From assembly GCA_017590115.1 (NCBI GenBank), contig JAGGNK010015558.1, positions 359,841 through 423,840 of the forward strand: a DNA stretch of 64,000 nt, given 5' to 3'. Below are positions 61,816 to 64,000 of this stretch, in pieces. Both the position numbers and the translations under genes were made by a program. The DNA is from Montifringilla adamsi (Eukaryota; Chordata; Aves; Passeriformes; Passeridae). The notes under the pieces are model-generated. The model was not told the DNA's origin. It saw only the letters and a program-made list of their open reading frames with translations, and did not search any database. Each line of letters begins with the position of its first letter. Positions within the stretch are counted from its first letter, which is position 1.

Positions 61816-63097
61816 GCTTTGTGACCTTCCAAAAGCAGTTATGTTGCTATACCAATATAGTGTGAGGAAAGTCTTTAGTGGTATATTTTCCTTTACACCT
61901 CTGTAGAAAATAAATTTCTGATGCAGCATAAAAATATTTTAAAAATAATATTCAATAACAGACAAACTCAAATCAAATTTATTGAGTGGTTTGATTTTGG
62001 ATATTTTACTGGGTACAGTAGTTTCCTCTATCACATCATTCTTAGGCTCGTGTGTCTTCATTCACTTCCAATGGCAATGCTTGCCATACAGCATTTGAAG
62101 GAAAACTGTATTGTGACTGTGATTTTTTTCCCCACTGTTTTCACACAGTCTACAACAAGCCTGGTTTTGTGCTTTGTTAAATTTTGCTTGTTTTGCATTC
62201 AGAAATAACCCAGCTCAGATGCTGGACTGGTACGTGCTCTTCAATCTTATAGCCAGTTTTAAGAGAAGTGGGCCTGTAGGACAGAATTTTTGCTGCTCAA
62301 AGACATAAAATACACAGCCCATCCAGCTTTTTTTTTTTTAATATTTGTAGTCATGAGCACACTTTAGAAAACTAAACTCTGGATTTCTGTTAATGATTTC
62401 TGGTGAAACTGTTCAAAAGCAGATCAGATGCAGTATTCATCCTAAACATCCTCTTCATGGATCTTGATTGCTGTCACTCTGTAAAGGCAGTATTAGTGGT
62501 ATTTTATTTATATATCTTTTGAATTATTTTTTAAATTTTGGGTTTTTTTGTTTGTTTGCTTTTGTTTTAAGAACATTAATCTGATTTCTTGGTCTAAGTT
62601 TAGTATTTATGTGGCTGCCAGTAGGTAGAATGCTTTAGGAGAATCATTATTTGACTGCAATTGAACAGTATTTAATTTATTTAATGTATCAGATGTCAGG
62701 TATTTAATGTATAGGCAGAACCATGCATAATTCTTCCCAGCCCATAAATCTTGTCCTGTGTTCTTCTGCAACCACAAATCTCTGCGAAGTTCTACTTAGG
62801 TGGAAAATAGAAGCTTTTGCTAACCAATACACAGGAGCATTTATTTTTTATTTATGTGAATGATTCTGTGGTACCCTTGAGAGTCTTGTCAGCTGTAGGT
62901 TTCCTGGAACATGTAGCAAATGTTGGGCAGTTATGAAATGAGCACATTTTGCTGCGGTCGCACAAATATTACTAAAATTCTAATGCTAAGATTTGGTTCT
63001 TAATGCTTAACTTAGCCATTTTTATGGTAGTATATATACATGAGAAGGAAATGGTTTGAGATTTAATGGAAAATTTCCCATACTTTTTGTTTTCCAG

Positions 63098-63228
63098 AGC
63101 ACAGACACTCTACCCTTGATGTTCTTAGGAAATTGAAGCCTACCCCTACTTTCTTTGCTGCAACCAGACTTTCTCCCATGCTGAGTGGAAGTGATGAAGT
63201 ATATGCAAACTGCATGGTAGTAGACCAA
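63098..63228 (+). CDS. ARHGEF28: ARHGEF28 coding exon F (DEVYANCMV segment)
   Basis: The acceptor is TTTTGTTTTCCAG and the exon is open to GACCAA/GTACGC at 63228. It reads HRHSTLDVLRKLKPTPTFFA, then ATRLSPMLSGSDEVYANCMV and VDQ. This aligns with the mammalian SFDILKKSKP...LLAAGRLSDMLNGGDEVYANCMVIDQ segment without gaps. The first AG gives a phase-1 start (AG after a single base), matching the alternative exon at 55419-55503. A second AG two bases on gives a phase-0 start at 63100 that would match exon E. The segment precedes the long Ser-rich region and the C1 domain in the full protein. The family match is secure; which acceptor is used by which upstream exon is not. Confidence 0.96.
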
Positions 63229-64000
63229 GTACGCTTATATTTGAACTTCAGTCTATTTTTTCTTCATTTTCTGTTAATTTAGTTGCATAATAGTAGGATC
63301 TTTTGGATCTGTCAGCAGTGCTGTCAATTAATAAAATTTTAAATTAAAACCAGTAATATCTTACTCTTCTCAGCTATATTTTGCAACCTTTATATGAGGT
63401 CTCTTTTAACAGATTCAGTAATTATAGGAGTTACTCTCCCTAGCCTGCAGGAAGTACTCTAAGGCAGGCTATTTCTTCTGTGTGTTTGTGAGCTAAACAG
63501 CACGTGCTTCTTTACATTATTACTTGTTAGTGTGCATTTCAGATTTCTGAATTCTATGTACATTCACAGTACGGAAGCTCAGAGTGAGCCTTACAGGCTC
63601 AACAAGAACAAGATATTGGTGAAAAGGTGAAGTTGATGTCCTACAGCTGTCACGGAACATTCTGATACTGGAGATCCTCACTAGAATTCCCATTTCTGAT
63701 TTGTCACCAGCACTGGAGATGACCTAAAGTGACATTTTACATCACTGTGTTGCACCTGGAATCTTTATTTCATGATCACACTCAGATACCATAATTTAGG
63801 CCTTGGGCATGAGTCTGACTAGTCACAACTTGTGTGTGGTGGCTGGGTCTAGCCAAAGAGATGCCAGATTGTGGTGGTGTGTAGCTATTTTTCAGTGATT
63901 CTTTAAGATGTTTATTTATTTGTAAGCTGCTTTGAGCTCTCCCTGGCCTGCAAGTTGGAATATAAAAGTAAGAAATTATCAGATAATGTTAGAAGTCTGA
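63229..64000 (+). other. ARHGEF28: Start of next ARHGEF28 intron
   Basis: After the donor GTACGC no further coding sequence is recognised up to the end of the window. No repeat was identified in these 770 bases. Confidence 0.8.

Larger units (their letters stand above)
41307..63097 (+). other. ARHGEF28: Long ARHGEF28 intron region (21.8 kb) with alternative exon
   Basis: The interval between exon E and the last exon. It contains the alternative first coding exon (55419-55503), a LINE-like open frame (42840-43163), CR1 copies (45468-45560, 50560-50905, 59780-59837, 61700-61815), a LINE RT fragment (51282-51378), a short N gap, simple repeats and hairpins. Mammalian proteins have about 20 residues here (between ...DIKR and ...SFDILKK) for which I could not find a convincing homologous exon. 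The part around 53,990-54,200 is repeat-free and A/T-rich and may be conserved noncoding DNA, which is only a guess. The part 56,900-57,480 is richer in GC with several overlapping chance frames. Confidence 0.7.
1..64000 (+). other. ARHGEF28: ARHGEF28 gene body, N-terminal half only
   Basis: All recognisable coding exons are on the + strand and, in order, encode segments that align with the N-terminal part of vertebrate ARHGEF28 (p190RhoGEF). The family is known as RhoA-specific exchange factors acting at focal adhesions with FAK, and the human protein also binds neurofilament mRNA. Those functions sit largely in the C1, DH, PH and coiled-coil regions, none of which is in this window. The most telling matches are the ankyrin-type exon, the segment DIKLFRKYFWDR, and the segment DEVYANCMV. 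Neither the exon with the long-isoform start codon nor the 3' part of the gene is visible, so the gene extends past both ends or at least past the right end. No second gene was recognised on either strand. Confidence 0.93.

Noticed and set aside
1..64000. tRNA, rRNA, CRISPR or bacterial-type operon
   Set aside because: No cloverleaf with A and B boxes, no rRNA motifs and no regularly spaced repeats were seen. The window is plainly intronic vertebrate DNA.

Overview
This is a 64 kb stretch of AT-rich, intron-dominated vertebrate nuclear DNA. It is almost certainly from a bird. Several segments match the CR1 retrotransposon 3' region, including one ending in the typical avian tail with tandem ATTCTATG octamers near 59,815-59,836. 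There is also an ERVL-style solo LTR with a 5-bp target duplication. No bacterial-style operon, rRNA, tRNA or CRISPR array is visible. Human 5q13, where this gene lies, is homologous to part of the avian Z chromosome, so a Z-linked origin is likely but is inferred, not shown.

One gene runs along the whole window on the + strand: ARHGEF28 (p190RhoGEF/RGNEF), a RhoA guanine-nucleotide exchange factor. The window holds only its N-terminal part, upstream of the C1, DH and PH domains. I find six well to moderately supported coding exons: 21872-22177, 32491-32674 (ankyrin-type), 33930-34109, 37347-37417, 41260-41306 and 63098-63228. Splice phases chain correctly from the first to the fifth. The exon with the start codon of the long isoform is not found and is probably upstream. 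The link from the fifth exon to the sixth needs either a small unrecognised exon or the second AG of a tandem AGAG acceptor.

A seventh, well-formed exon at 55419-55503 has its own ATG in good Kozak context and encodes 28 complete residues (MDSDSDSP...RRRASKP) plus one base. It splices in the correct phase to the last exon. I read it as an alternative first coding exon, giving an isoform that lacks the ankyrin-containing N-terminus. This is the most biologically interesting item in the window.

Layout: 1-21.9 kb is upstream intron with a solo LTR (3.0-3.7 kb), a decayed LINE RT fragment (6.9 kb), a possible second LTR (12.3-12.5 kb) and a perfect 59-bp palindrome (17.84-17.90 kb). 21.9-41.3 kb carries five exons with CR1 fragments, purine tracts and small tandem repeats. 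41.3-63.1 kb is one long intron with a LINE-like open frame (42.8-43.2 kb), a short N gap (46.1 kb), several CR1 copies, a 37-T run, the alternative exon and a perfect 18-bp hairpin (59.4 kb). 63.1-64 kb has the last exon and the start of the next intron. I found no previously undescribed multi-gene system.
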